From the NCBI RefSeq assembly GCF_008386395.1, contig NZ_CP043761.1:6696001-6760000 (forward strand): a stretch of DNA of 64,000 nt. The letters run 5' to 3'. The stretch is from Paenibacillus sp. 37 (GTDB lineage: Bacteria; Bacillota; Bacilli; Paenibacillales; Paenibacillaceae). Positions 52,637 through 61,686 of this stretch are shown here, piece after piece. Numbering within the stretch: position 1 is the first letter of the stretch; each line of letters starts with the position of its first letter. The position numbers and the translations under genes are program-made. The notes under the pieces are model-generated. The model saw only the letters and a program-made list of their open reading frames with translations, ran no database searches and had not been told where the DNA came from.

Positions 52637-52721
52637 ACGTCATTTCTCCTCTCGGTTGAACGGACCACTTGTTGCAGCTATCCGTTCGTTATATATATAG
52701 ATACTCATCTATAATTTAAAC

Positions 52722-52750
52722 GAAAGCCGGCGCTTCTAAGCGCCGGCTTC
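52722..52750. terminator. GC-rich hairpin downstream of ndh and upstream of the SDR gene
   Basis: GAAAGCCGGCGCTT pairs with AGCGCCGGCTTTC-type complement around CTA. It has no long T-run; it may act as a second stop for ndh transcripts. Confidence 0.5.
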
Positions 52751-52911
52751 ATGTTCATGCCCGTTCAGTTCATCTATGAAATGTGTGTCATCCGTTGTCC
52801 CCATTAATATGCCATATCCCCTAGGTGGTTTATACGCGACCTCACATTGACCGCTTCTGCCATACCTTTTTCACATCTGAATATCTGTGATTCCTTGCCA
52901 TCGGGACAACT

Positions 52912-52935
52912 AAAAAAGACGCCCAAAAGGGCGCC
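52912..52935 (-). terminator. Terminator after ndh
   Basis: On the minus strand GCGCCC pairs with GGGCGT around TTTT, followed by CTTTTTT. Confidence 0.8.
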
Positions 52936-52953
52936 CTTGAATAGCATTTAAGA

Positions 52954-54135
52954 TTAGTAAGCCAGTGCGAACAAACCGTGAATATGAGCCAGGTAACGGA
53001 TGTTACTTGCTTCTTTCATCATGGTTGCAGGCAGACCTTTCAGACGAGTCTGGTTGCCACCGATCATGCCGACAGCATCTTTACGACCCAGACTTCCCAG
53101 CGTACCGGAGAATACTGGTGTGAAGGATTCCATTGCGCCACCTTTGAACATAACACCCAAGTTGTGACCAATAGTCTCACCCATTTGCCAAGCCAATTGT
53201 GCTGTTGGAGGGTATGGGCGAGCGCCTTCGCTAGGGAAGACCACTGCGCTGTCACCAGCAACAAACACGTCTTTGTGAGAAGTAGATTGCAGAACTTCCG
53301 TAACTTTCGCACGGCCACGATCCACTTCAATTCCGCTGTTAGCAACAACAGCGTTGCCTTGTACGCCACCTGTCCATACGAGTGTGTTCGTAGGGATGGA
53401 GCTGCCGTCTTTCAGCAGAACTTCGTTTTCTTTCATCTCGGTAATCGCTACGCCAACGATGAAGTTAACGCCACGTTTCTCAAGACTTGCTTTCGCACGG
53501 TCAACCAGCTCTGGCGGGAATCCTGCCAGGATGGAAGGACCTGCTTCAACGGTATACAGGGATACTTCTTTGAAGTCGATGCCTTTTTCTTGACATACTG
53601 CAGGAAGCAGGTCAGCGAATTCGCCAACAAGCTCAATACCTGTCAAGCCGCCGCCACCAATAACAAACGTAGCGTCTGCTTTGTTGCCGGACTGTTTGTA
53701 AGCATCAAGACGTGCTTCAACGTGTGCACGAATACGGTTTGCATCGCTAACCGATTTGAGCGTGAAGCTGTACTCTTGCAATCCCGGAATTCCGAAGAAT
53801 GCCGTTTCGCTGCCCAAGGCAACAACAAGTGCATCGTAAGAGTATGTGGAGCCGCTGGTCATCAGAACTTTCTTCTCGTCCGGCTTGATTGTATCCACCG
53901 TATCGATTTTCAAGTTCACGTTTTTGCCACGCAGCAATTTTTCAAGTGGAAGAGCAACAGCTTGTTCAGCAATGCTTCCCGCTGCAAGACGGTGCAGTTC
54001 CGTGATAATTTGGTGTGTAGGGTAACGGTTAACGACAGTAATTGTCGCTTCTTCCGGAGACAAGTATTGACGTGCAGTCAATGCAGTCAACAGACCGCCG
54101 TATCCTCCACCCAAGATCAAAATTTGCTTCGACAT
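52954..54135 (-). CDS. ndh: Type II NADH dehydrogenase
   Basis: About 393 residues from the ATG at 54135, six bases after GGAGG. The N-terminal FAD site is ILILGGGYGGLLTAL, the NAD site is ATFVIGGGGLTGIELVGEFADLL (the GGGGLTG motif near residue 165), and DVFVAGDSAVV is the second FAD contact. A C-terminal amphipathic region should attach it to the inner face of the membrane. It passes electrons from NADH to menaquinone without pumping protons. The DUF1641 gene 24 bp upstream makes the pair equivalent to B. subtilis yjlC-ndh. Confidence 0.92.
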   Translation of the reverse strand: MSKQILILGGGYGGLLTALTARQYLSPEEATITVVNRYPTHQIITELHRLAAGSIAEQAVALPLEKLLRGKNVNLKIDTVDTIKPDEKKVLMTSGSTYSYDALVVALGSETAFFGIPGLQEYSFTLKSVSDANRIRAHVEARLDAYKQSGNKADATFVIGGGGLTGIELVGEFADLLPAVCQEKGIDFKEVSLYTVEAGPSILAGFPPELVDRAKASLEKRGVNFIVGVAITEMKENEVLLKDGSSIPTNTLVWTGGVQGNAVVANSGIEVDRGRAKVTEVLQSTSHKDVFVAGDSAVVFPSEGARPYPPTAQLAWQMGETIGHNLGVMFKGGAMESFTPVFSGTLGSLGRKDAVGMIGGNQTRLKGLPATMMKEASNIRYLAHIHGLFALAY

Positions 54136-54159
54136 ATCCATCCTCCGTTCTTCTAAGTC

Positions 54160-54606
54160 TTAACGTTTCGGTTGTTGACGCTCGTTCAGGATGCTCAGGA
54201 AAGATTGAGCAAAACGAAGCGATTGTTGTACGTTTGGATCTTTAAGCATTTTCAGCATAGCGAACAAGCCAACTGAAGTTTGCTCTGTTTGCGCACGGTC
54301 ATTGGCTTCGATGGCAGCAGAAGCTACCCCTTTAGCTTTGTCTACAACAGGCTTAGCGAACTCGCCCATCGCGCTCATTGTGTCGCTGATCAGAACTTTG
54401 TCTGTTGCTACACTTTGTGCAAAGTCATAAGCTTTCGTCATAGCAGTAACCATTTCAGCCAATTTAGGCAGGTTCTCCACCAGAACGGTTAAAGACTCCT
54501 GTACCTCAGGCTTCATCAGTTGATCCAGAACGTCCAAGGACTGGCGCTCGGAAACGTTGGCACCTTCTGTAACTGGCACCTCTTGTTGAGTAGGCGATTG
54601 TGACAT
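54160..54606 (-). CDS. yjlC: DUF1641 protein, YjlC-like
   Basis: About 148 residues from the ATG at 54606, ten bases after AAAGGAGG; an earlier in-frame start at 54711 has no such site. Helical, with no membrane segment: VLDQLMKPEVQESLTVLVENLPKL opening and FAMLKMLKDPNVQQSLRFAQSFL near the end, typical of DUF1641. Such proteins pair with NDH-2 or formate dehydrogenase subunits; the molecular role is unclear. A candidate Rex box lies upstream at 54898. Confidence 0.88.
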   Translation of the reverse strand: MSQSPTQQEVPVTEGANVSERQSLDVLDQLMKPEVQESLTVLVENLPKLAEMVTAMTKAYDFAQSVATDKVLISDTMSAMGEFAKPVVDKAKGVASAAIEANDRAQTEQTSVGLFAMLKMLKDPNVQQSLRFAQSFLSILNERQQPKR

Positions 54607-54897
54607 AAGAGAAAGTCCTCCTTTACTTTGGGATAGAAGTCCGCGACTTTCATGATGCCTGTCAAGCAGAGCCGAACCACAAAATACATCGAATACATCT
54701 AAATGTACCAAATTTCACACAATAGGATGAGCGTAGCTCAGGGCCACTCCCATATCATGCATTGTATCTTGGATCTATTGCGGACAACATGTGTTGACGC
54801 ACAAAACGACAAGCAGGCCGAAACCGAACTCTATACCCCTATATTACACCTCTTACACATGAACATGAAAAAGAAATTTTTTACACTTGTGAAGATA

Positions 54898-54915
54898 TTG
54901 TGAACATTGTAACAA
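54898..54915. promoter_or_regulatory. Candidate Rex (NADH/NAD-responsive) site
   Basis: Reading the minus strand, TTGTTACAATGTTCACAA matches the Rex consensus TTGTGAANNNNTTCACAA at 12 of 14 defined positions. It lies about 290 bases before yjlC, farther than usual, with a second TTGTGAA half nearby. In B. subtilis yjlC-ndh is a Rex target. The remaining 54607-55206 stretch shows no gene. Confidence 0.5.
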
Positions 54916-55206
54916 AATCGATCTTTTTGTCAACCCATGAAGACAGACTAAATCCGCCGATCCTCCTGTCCAAGATCCGTATTCCTACCACATGTGGTAT
55001 TAAGACAAGATCACATATGACCAGATGTGCGATATGTACACAAGGAAGGATTCGTTTATCCAAAATTTCAGGAATTGTTTTCCAATATCTCGATAATCAT
55101 GCAACGAAATTGGTCACTGTCGTTATTATGCAGCGTTGGGCTCGGCCTTATTCCATCATTGAGACACTTTTCTATTTCAAGTATGAACCTCTTGCGTCAC
55201 GAATGC

Positions 55207-55232
55207 AAAAAAGTCAGAAAGAAGGCCTGACG
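55207..55232 (-). terminator. Terminator after sigma-factor gene
   Basis: GTCAG pairs with CTGAC across about nine bases, followed by TTTTTTGC on the minus strand. Confidence 0.6.
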
Positions 55233-55293
55233 GATCGCCCTGCCTCCTGATATTTGTTTTCGCTGTTTGCCCAATCTGATCGTTATAATTAGG

Positions 55294-57093
55294 TCACATC
55301 ATAACTTTTTCTGGAGAATGCTGATCCATTCCTTCAAGCAACGCTTTTATTACAACGACGGCGGCTCGCTCCAATTCCTCCACTTCCAGAAGTATCGAGA
55401 TAGCCTGATCAGCATGAAGCTTCTCATTGGGCAGTCCTCCATCTGGAAAAGGAAATAATGCCGCGAGTGTATTTAACTTTTGGGACATGTTTCGATATAA
55501 TTCTTCTGCCTGAAGACAGAATGGAATCAAGCTGGAATAGCAGGCAGTCGAAGCCCACTTTAGAGAAAGTTCTTTGAAAAACTCACTAGCATAACGTCTT
55601 GCATCCCACAAAACCGCAATGTTATAGGCGTGACCGTTTGGTTCTACCCGTCTGTGTTCTAAGGCTTCTCTCCAGACTGCATAGGCAGCCACACCACTGA
55701 CTGTGTTAGGCAAGGTATACGGGTCCTCTCCACGATAATGAGCCAACACAGCTGTCATTGCCGCGTGCAAGTTCATTTCTCGTATCATGCCATCCGATTC
55801 CGCTGCCAGTACAAATACTTCCTGATTCACCCCCCGGCCTACATGATCATAGGGAATTGTTCCTGATTTAATGAAATCGGTACCGTATAGGGTCCGGGCT
55901 GCATCATCATAGCCATAGATCAACCCGAATTCGGGAATATTCAGGTCCCACACAACGGCCGGAATTCCCCGATGAATGGCGTAACGTATCAGGGAGAGGG
56001 CCTGGACAAGTCTTGGATTAAGCAACCTTTTCCCTTTCGCTTTCTCCTCTAGCATCAAAGGATCGACCAGATTGGCATTGAGACCCGCTTCGCTCGCCAA
56101 AGCCTCAACTGCATGGGAACGATAACCCATATGTTGCAATCCTCTTGTAAGCACCTCTTTGAAGTTATAGGCGGTAGGTCCAGCGATATGTATGTCCTGA
56201 GGCAGGATAGTCAGACGAAAAGAAAGTCCACTCATCCCCATAACCATGGGGAGAGACGGAGATGGACCGATATAACCTAACATCTCGTGAATGGACGCTG
56301 CTGCCGAGTTCCAGGTTTGGGGAGCACGAAACGAAAGGGGTTCCTCCAGAGTCACTCGGTTTTGCCCGAGTGAATTCCACTCTGCCAGCATTTCCTCTAC
56401 AGATAAATGAATATGAAGCTGAGACACTTTTTTACGTGAACGGGACAGAATTTGATACACATTGGCAATTGTCAAATTGAATTTGCAGGCCATTTCTTGC
56501 GCTGACAGCTGCTCCATCCAATATGATGTGAAGACCTGTTGTTCTCTTTCATTCAGACAAGCCAACAGCCTGTGGAGATTGTTCCTCATTTCCTGCTGAG
56601 CAACAGCTTGATACGGATCATAGCCTGTCTCCTGCGATGTCCGATTTGAGTCATTCAAAAGATGATTCAGCGTGATGTCGAGCGAGTCTTGATCGCTCCA
56701 TGAGGCATCATCGGCTCCAAATCCAAATGCAAAGAATGAAGAAAAATGTTCTTCCCGCAGCTGCTTTTGGCGCTGCATATGTGAGTATGCCTGATTACGC
56801 ACAATGCGCTGCATCCAGGCCATAAAACGCTCAGCATTCTGAAGCTGTCCCATATGAATGAACGCACGAATAAGCCCATCTTGTAAAATGTCTTCTGCGA
56901 GATAAGAATCATACGTAAGTGCTCGCACATAACGAAACAATTGCCCACGGTAACGGTAAATCAACTCTCCAAAGGCCTCTGTATCCCCCGTTTGGGCTCG
57001 TTGGATAAGCGCGATATCCGGCTCCTTTTGCCGATCCTCTAATATCTCATCTTCCCCTGGCCTGATATGGCGATTGTTAGTTAATCCATCCAT
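55294..57093 (-). CDS. ECF-type sigma factor fused to a long BtrH-like C-terminal domain
   Basis: 599 residues. Region 2 (about 30-100) has YRGQLFRYVRALTYDSYLAEDILQD and region 4 (about 170-220) has LNEREQQVFTSYWMEQLSAQEMACKF. Residues about 245-599 are a separate domain with NSAAASIHEMLGYIG, GIPAVVWDLNIPEFGLIYGYDD and DHVGRGVNQEVFVLA, which resembles the order of strands in the neighbouring BtrH-like protein but lacks an obvious Cys and His. It may therefore be a ligand- or peptide-sensing pseudoenzyme controlling the sigma factor. The next gene upstream (57131) lies 37 bp away on the same strand. No anti-sigma gene is visible. Confidence 0.82.
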   Translation of the reverse strand: MDGLTNNRHIRPGEDEILEDRQKEPDIALIQRAQTGDTEAFGELIYRYRGQLFRYVRALTYDSYLAEDILQDGLIRAFIHMGQLQNAERFMAWMQRIVRNQAYSHMQRQKQLREEHFSSFFAFGFGADDASWSDQDSLDITLNHLLNDSNRTSQETGYDPYQAVAQQEMRNNLHRLLACLNEREQQVFTSYWMEQLSAQEMACKFNLTIANVYQILSRSRKKVSQLHIHLSVEEMLAEWNSLGQNRVTLEEPLSFRAPQTWNSAAASIHEMLGYIGPSPSLPMVMGMSGLSFRLTILPQDIHIAGPTAYNFKEVLTRGLQHMGYRSHAVEALASEAGLNANLVDPLMLEEKAKGKRLLNPRLVQALSLIRYAIHRGIPAVVWDLNIPEFGLIYGYDDAARTLYGTDFIKSGTIPYDHVGRGVNQEVFVLAAESDGMIREMNLHAAMTAVLAHYRGEDPYTLPNTVSGVAAYAVWREALEHRRVEPNGHAYNIAVLWDARRYASEFFKELSLKWASTACYSSLIPFCLQAEELYRNMSQKLNTLAALFPFPDGGLPNEKLHADQAISILLEVEELERAAVVVIKALLEGMDQHSPEKVMM

Positions 57094-57130
57094 GTATATC
57101 TCCCTTTCTTATAGCGCCGCTTCACTTTCA

Positions 57131-58063
57131 TTACCCCATCTTCAAAATAGAAGCTTCGATCATGGCTTCCGTCTCCGCGAGTGCCACCATGATTGTCGCA
57201 GCAGCCTCCCAGTTCCGAGAGACAAGACGGGATTGGCATTCCCCGAATTGGCGGGATTGTGCGTATTTCAAAGCAGAAAGGTCAGGATGGATTGTTTTAA
57301 AAAACAAACCATAATCATGGGCACGACGTGCGCCTACTGGCAGAGCAAAATACACATAATGAGCCCACTCATTACCATCGATTGCTCCAGTACGAACCTG
57401 TTCCGCCTTATGCAGAATGGCTGAAGCTCCGGTTCGTCCTTCCTGTGCAGCAATATCATGGGTCTGTTCTGTAAGGATTGATTTGAACCAAGTAAAAGCC
57501 CGGCGGTTAATCTCCTCCAGATCAGGATGTTCAATGCGTTCAGGACTCCACCATCGTCGATACACACCACTACTCCATGGGAATTCAGACTTCCATGCTT
57601 CCTCAAGTTTATCCAGTGTCAGGAGTACATTGGGGAATCCCGCTGGGTCATGCAGGCATATTTCATCGCCCCTCATATTGAGCGCAACTACATAATGATC
57701 GCTACCACCCAGGTTGGGAGAGTTGGGATTGTAAACGAGTTTGCCCATATCCAGCGGACCCATCATTACAGGGCCCTGCTTCAAAGCCTCTCTTAGCTCG
57801 TCTACAGGCATCTCTGTACCCCGTGCTTGCACACTTTCGCACACCCTAAATCCCAGAATGCTCATCGCCTTGCTGATGGCCAGATCAGGACTGGATGTAC
57901 AGTTATCAAAAAAAAGCATATCTTCCTGCGTTCGAAAGGCCCCTAGTGAAAAGCCACCGATGGTTTCGAGCAGGCCGGGATCTATCTTTTCTCCAACGGA
58001 CGACAGCAGCATTGAAGCTGAATTGGCGTAGCAATACGCACCATTTCCAATATAATTGCTCAT
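57131..58063 (-). CDS. BtrH-like / C39-like cysteine-peptidase-fold protein
   Basis: About 310 residues from the ATG at 58063, nine bases after GAGGA. The N-terminus YIGNGAYCYANSASMLLSS holds the probable nucleophile Cys, and SDHYVVAL plus LHDPAGFPNVLL supply His and Asp in the order of papain-like or BtrH N-terminal domains; a helical C-terminal half follows. BtrH transfers an acyl group from a carrier protein in butirosin synthesis; peptidase or transferase activity is possible here. No signal peptide. It is the first gene of a two-gene unit with the sigma-factor fusion, so they probably work together. Confidence 0.75.
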   Translation of the reverse strand: MSNYIGNGAYCYANSASMLLSSVGEKIDPGLLETIGGFSLGAFRTQEDMLFFDNCTSSPDLAISKAMSILGFRVCESVQARGTEMPVDELREALKQGPVMMGPLDMGKLVYNPNSPNLGGSDHYVVALNMRGDEICLHDPAGFPNVLLTLDKLEEAWKSEFPWSSGVYRRWWSPERIEHPDLEEINRRAFTWFKSILTEQTHDIAAQEGRTGASAILHKAEQVRTGAIDGNEWAHYVYFALPVGARRAHDYGLFFKTIHPDLSALKYAQSRQFGECQSRLVSRNWEAAATIMVALAETEAMIEASILKMG

Positions 58064-58194
58064 ATCATAACATCCTCTCATTCCTTTAATGAAGCACGGG
58101 ATTAAGCAATGCCTATACTTATACTGACTCTTCGTACAGATCATTTCTGACAGAATATCCAGAACAAATTTCTGACCGCCATGAAATAGTGAAC

Positions 58195-58220
58195 GTTTAG
58201 AATGCGGACATCCCGGTTAA
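58195..58220 (+). promoter_or_regulatory. Possible sigma-B promoter of csbD
   Basis: GTTTAG and GGTTAA separated by 14 bases resemble the sigma-B consensus GTTTAA/GGGTAT (9 of 12). They lie 36 bases before the csbD start. Confidence 0.45.
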
Positions 58221-58255
58221 TAAGGACTACACCAGAAACGAAGGAGATGTTCGAT

Positions 58256-58429
58256 ATGAGTAATTCAACTAGCGATAAAATCAAAGCAGGCGTAAACAAG
58301 GCCAAAGGCGAAGTGAAGGATCAGATCGGTAATGCAACCAATAACAGATCCCTTCAGGCTGAGGGTAAAAAAGACAAAGCCAAAGGTGCTGTACAGGATA
58401 AAATTGCCGACATTAAAAAAGATCACTAG
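58256..58429 (+). CDS. csbD: CsbD-family stress protein
   Basis: 57 residues from the ATG at 58256, nine bases after AAGGAG. The whole protein is hydrophilic and helical: DKIKAGVNKAKGEVKDQIGN followed by QAEGKKDKAKGAVQDKIADIK, the CsbD pattern. In bacilli it is a general-stress protein of unknown mechanism under sigma-B. A sigma-B-like promoter precedes it. Confidence 0.92.
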   Translation: MSNSTSDKIKAGVNKAKGEVKDQIGNATNNRSLQAEGKKDKAKGAVQDKIADIKKDH

Positions 58430-58538
58430 ATCCTTTTGATGTAAAACTCAGAAAGCACGAAGATTTCGTGCAATAGATCGTTTTAAAATAGCCTGACCGT
58501 CCGTGTTCGGAAGCTATCCGAAAATGAGACGGAGGCGC

Positions 58539-58588
58539 AAAAAAGCCAAGGAAGGTGTTACTCAATACACCCTTCCCTGGCTTTTTTT
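58539..58588. terminator. Bidirectional terminator between csbD and epimerase gene
   Basis: AAAAAAGCCAAGGAAGGTGT pairs with its complement (one bulge) around a short loop; A-run before, T-run after. Confidence 0.9.
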
Positions 58589-58595
58589 GTGCATT

Positions 58596-59597
58596 TTATA
58601 CGGCTGGAACTGCGTATCTTGCCATATCGATAATGAAACTGCGCGTTTCCCTTGTTGTATGGTATTCACGGCTGAACTGTCTGACCCATTCGGGATGTTC
58701 CCGATACCAACGGAAAGTTTTTTCCAATCCCTTTTCCAACGTGGTTTGCGGTAACCATCCCAATTCCGCTCGCAATCTGCCTGAGTGCACGACCAGACTC
58801 GACCCCCTGGACTGGGTTGGTTCTTGCTCCCGGATCTCTACAGCAGCTACGGATCGATCCATTGGTTTCAATATCTCCCCGATCTCCTGCATGGTTGTTC
58901 CAAGCCCTGTCGATATGTTGTAGACCTGTCCGTCTTTGCCTTTCAGCATAATCTGTTCAATGGCCCGGAGGGCATCATCCACATACAAGAAATCACGCAC
59001 TGCCGATCCCTGAATATCCAGAGGCAGTCCGTCCAACATCCGTCCAAAATTTCGGGGAATAATACGGTCTGGTAATTGCCAGGGTCCATAGAGGTTGGTC
59101 AAACGAAAGAGTTTGACTGGAAGCTGGTAACATTGAGCGTAGGAGTGAGCCAGCATTTCACAGGCAACTTTGGATGCGGAATAAGGAGAGACGGGTGCAT
59201 ACGGATCTGATTCGTGATAGACTCTGCCCCAATCGCCTCCATACACTTCAACGGATGAAGCCAGCAAGACTGGAATGTGATGTTCCGTAGCATATTGCAG
59301 GATAGCCTGTGTGCTAAGTGTATTATTGCGGAAGACTTCTCCTGGTTGATGATACGAATAATCCACGTGTGGCATGGCCGCCAGATGGATAATGTAATCT
59401 GTTCCTGAAGGTAGATGAATTCGGTCCGATGCAAGGTTACAACAGATGAACGGCATCTCATGCAGAGGAGAGATATGAACCAGCCTCTGACAATAATCAT
59501 CCCGATCCAGAAGGGTAATTCGATGCCCTTTTTGCGCCAAATACTGTGAAAGATTAAATCCCACAAATCCAGAAGCCCCTGTAATAACAATGTTCAC
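58596..59597 (-). CDS. NAD-dependent sugar-nucleotide epimerase/dehydratase
   Basis: 333 residues from a GTG at 59597 with AAGGGGG nine bases upstream. An extended SDR: MNIVITGASGFVGFNL (GxxGxxG), IIHLAAMPHVDYS, the catalytic YSASK (Tyr and Lys near residue 142), and LYGPWQLPDRIIPRNF. Likely acts on a UDP- or dTDP-sugar as epimerase or dehydratase. No cell-wall or polysaccharide genes are adjacent, so the product cannot be named. Confidence 0.9.
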   Translation of the reverse strand: MNIVITGASGFVGFNLSQYLAQKGHRITLLDRDDYCQRLVHISPLHEMPFICCNLASDRIHLPSGTDYIIHLAAMPHVDYSYHQPGEVFRNNTLSTQAILQYATEHHIPVLLASSVEVYGGDWGRVYHESDPYAPVSPYSASKVACEMLAHSYAQCYQLPVKLFRLTNLYGPWQLPDRIIPRNFGRMLDGLPLDIQGSAVRDFLYVDDALRAIEQIMLKGKDGQVYNISTGLGTTMQEIGEILKPMDRSVAAVEIREQEPTQSRGSSLVVHSGRLRAELGWLPQTTLEKGLEKTFRWYREHPEWVRQFSREYHTTRETRSFIIDMARYAVPAV

Positions 59598-59665
59598 ACA
59601 CGATTCCCCCTTGCGATTTATACAACGAGTGCATTGAAGAGAGTTTATGTACTGAGTATAACCTT

Positions 59666-59690
59666 AAAATGATACATTTTGTATCATTTT
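59666..59690. promoter_or_regulatory. 25-bp palindrome between divergent genes
   Basis: AAAATGATACA and its exact complement flank TTT. It lies 69 bases before the epimerase start and 60 bases before the cupin start, placed to control one or both. Confidence 0.65.
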
Positions 59691-59749
59691 ACAATTGTTT
59701 TTTGTTCGTCCTTGAGATTATCGGGTAATTTATAGTGAGGTGATGTGAG

Positions 59750-60268
59750 ATGAATGAACGGAAAAAGGACATAGAGACGTTATTCCTTCAGGATGACGGT
59801 GTAATTCCCAATCACCCGACCCTGCCTGTGCTTTTGTATAAAAACGTATGGGCTGAAGAGGCTTTTCATGCAGAATCGTTGCTGAACCGTAATGGCTGGG
59901 GAAATAGCTGGTTGAATGGTGTGTTCAATTATCATCACTATCATAGCAATGCTCATGAGGCTCTCGCGGTGGTGAGTGGATTCGTACAACTGATTCTGGG
60001 CGGAGAACATGGGCAGAAAGTTTATCTTCAAACAGGTGACGTTGTCGTGCTTCCTGCCGGGACAGGGCATAAACGTCTGGAGGCCAGTGCCGACTTTCGT
60101 ATTGCGGGCGCCTACCCGGGCGGTATGAGCTACAATACACGCACAGGTGAGGAAGATGATCGTGCCAAGGCTCTTCAGGAAATCCGAGAGGTTCCGATCC
60201 CGGATACCGATCCTGTCTATGGTCAGGATGGGCCACTAATCGAAATTTGGAGTGGGAAGAATTCATAA
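59750..60268 (+). CDS. Cupin-domain protein, YjlB-like
   Basis: 172 residues. A single cupin: YHHYHSNAHEALAVVSGFVQLILGG (metal-binding His/Glu) followed by LQTGDVVVLPAGTGHKRLEA (third His). It matches the size and order of B. subtilis YjlB. The ligand is unknown. It is divergent from the epimerase, sharing the palindrome at 59666. Confidence 0.88.
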   Translation: MNERKKDIETLFLQDDGVIPNHPTLPVLLYKNVWAEEAFHAESLLNRNGWGNSWLNGVFNYHHYHSNAHEALAVVSGFVQLILGGEHGQKVYLQTGDVVVLPAGTGHKRLEASADFRIAGAYPGGMSYNTRTGEEDDRAKALQEIREVPIPDTDPVYGQDGPLIEIWSGKNS

Positions 60269-60345
60269 CCGATATGAAGAAAATGAAGAAAAGAATACTA
60301 TTGGACCATGCACAGTTGAAGTTGGTTCAGTTTTTAACGAGAAAC

Positions 60346-60400
60346 AAATAGACTGTTCTCCGGACATGTAGGAGTTATCCACCGGTGGAACAGTCTATTT
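60346..60400. terminator. Terminator between convergent cupin and DUF1835 genes
   Basis: AAATAGACTGTTC pairs with GAACAGTCTATTT, with an inner CCGG/CCGG pair and a long loop. A second, weaker stem with a T-run (CCTGA/TCAGG at 60454-60475) follows on the plus strand. Confidence 0.7.
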
Positions 60401-60539
60401 AAGTGGGAATTATAAACATCTGGTATCGGAGAAACTTCGTGATAACCTTCCTGATTGCGGAAGGAAATGCTCAGGTCTTTTTTCAAACTTTTCGATCACG
60501 TATATTGATTTCTATCCGTACGTTTCACCTTAGGCCCTT

Positions 60540-61619
60540 TCAGCGTTCGGCAAGCCGAACACTGTAATACCTCATTGCAAGTGGCTTTCCATCCATCTCA
60601 AGTCGGCCTTGCAGCACCAGTTGTCGTAGACGGTACTCCACGAACGCATCACCTATATGCTGGCTGCTCGTCCCAATCACTTCGCCCACAATACGAGCTG
60701 CTCGGATATACTTGCCTGGCTCCCAGTTCGGTGTCAGTTCCCTTACCTTCTGCATAATGTACTCGTCCAACGCATCTTCAGGTAGACTTCGAATCTCACC
60801 ATTCTCCATCATACGCAATAGTCCGGGCTGTACCGAAAGTTCCAGCCAATCCTGTTCCAGTTGGAGGCGTTCTTGCTTGGACAGCGGCTCTTGCTCAGAG
60901 CAGACTTGCCACATCGACAGAAGCTTTTCCGGAAGAATCTCGCCTGTGTGGAGCACATCATATTGAACATCAGGTCTATTGAATAATTGCTGATATAAGC
61001 CGCTCGTTTCGATCAGATATATAGGACTCTTACTGCTGCGCAATAGATGCATCGCATAGAGCAGTCCCGTCTTCTCACGTGCATTATTCGAATACCAGAT
61101 GATGATTGACGTCTTGGAATCAATAGACTGCATTGTGGAGCTAAGCTCAAATATTGATTCAAGCTCATGCATGGCATAAGCCTCGCGGTCACTGAGACAC
61201 ATTCGTTCGGTCAGCCAAAGATGCCTGCGCTGCAAATCTGCACGATGGGCCAGATCACCTAACGGACCCACAGCATAATCATCATCCATAGAGAAGAAGC
61301 TCCGCTTTTCCTGATTAGGTAACGTGCTCATTCCCATTTTCAGACTACTCAGAGGTGATTCTCCAAACGTAATATGAATTTCATTTGGCTTGTCGACCTC
61401 GGCGAGAGCTTGTTGTTCCAGACGCCCCAAATCAAACGGGGTATCCATATTCCTAAACAGTGACTGTACCGCGTCCGCAAAATCCACCTTTTCGCCTTGC
61501 TCTTCCTGCCGCTTGACCACCTGTGCTGATTTCATATAAAGCACACGCAGTGCTGAACGAAGTTCATTCTCATTCATGCGATTCAACCATCGACTGAAAG
61601 CAAAGATATCATCAATCAT
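60540..61619 (-). CDS. DUF1835/DUF3658-domain protein
   Basis: 359 residues. After a helical N-terminus (1-75), residues about 80-240 match DUF1835: IHITFGESPLSSLKMG, DDDYAVGPLGDL, SIIIWYSNNAREKTGLLYAMHLL. The rest fits DUF3658, with a winged-helix-like end. Function is unknown. AAGGAGG precedes the ATG. Monocistronic. Confidence 0.85.
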   Translation of the reverse strand: MIDDIFAFSRWLNRMNENELRSALRVLYMKSAQVVKRQEEQGEKVDFADAVQSLFRNMDTPFDLGRLEQQALAEVDKPNEIHITFGESPLSSLKMGMSTLPNQEKRSFFSMDDDYAVGPLGDLAHRADLQRRHLWLTERMCLSDREAYAMHELESIFELSSTMQSIDSKTSIIIWYSNNAREKTGLLYAMHLLRSSKSPIYLIETSGLYQQLFNRPDVQYDVLHTGEILPEKLLSMWQVCSEQEPLSKQERLQLEQDWLELSVQPGLLRMMENGEIRSLPEDALDEYIMQKVRELTPNWEPGKYIRAARIVGEVIGTSSQHIGDAFVEYRLRQLVLQGRLEMDGKPLAMRYYSVRLAER

Positions 61620-61686
61620 GCTGATCCTCCTTCAAGCTAACGTCAATATTGACAGAAACTATATCTGAACACTGATATTCCTTTGT

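Noticed and set aside
52978..54156. 392-codon plus-strand frame opposite ndh
   Set aside because: It runs exactly antisense to a well-supported NDH-2 gene, has no ribosome site, and its product is Cys/Phe-rich with no domain; an artefact of codon usage.
54900..55250. 116-codon plus-strand frame
   Set aside because: No ribosome site, overlaps the sigma-gene terminator and the Rex-like site, no recognisable domain.
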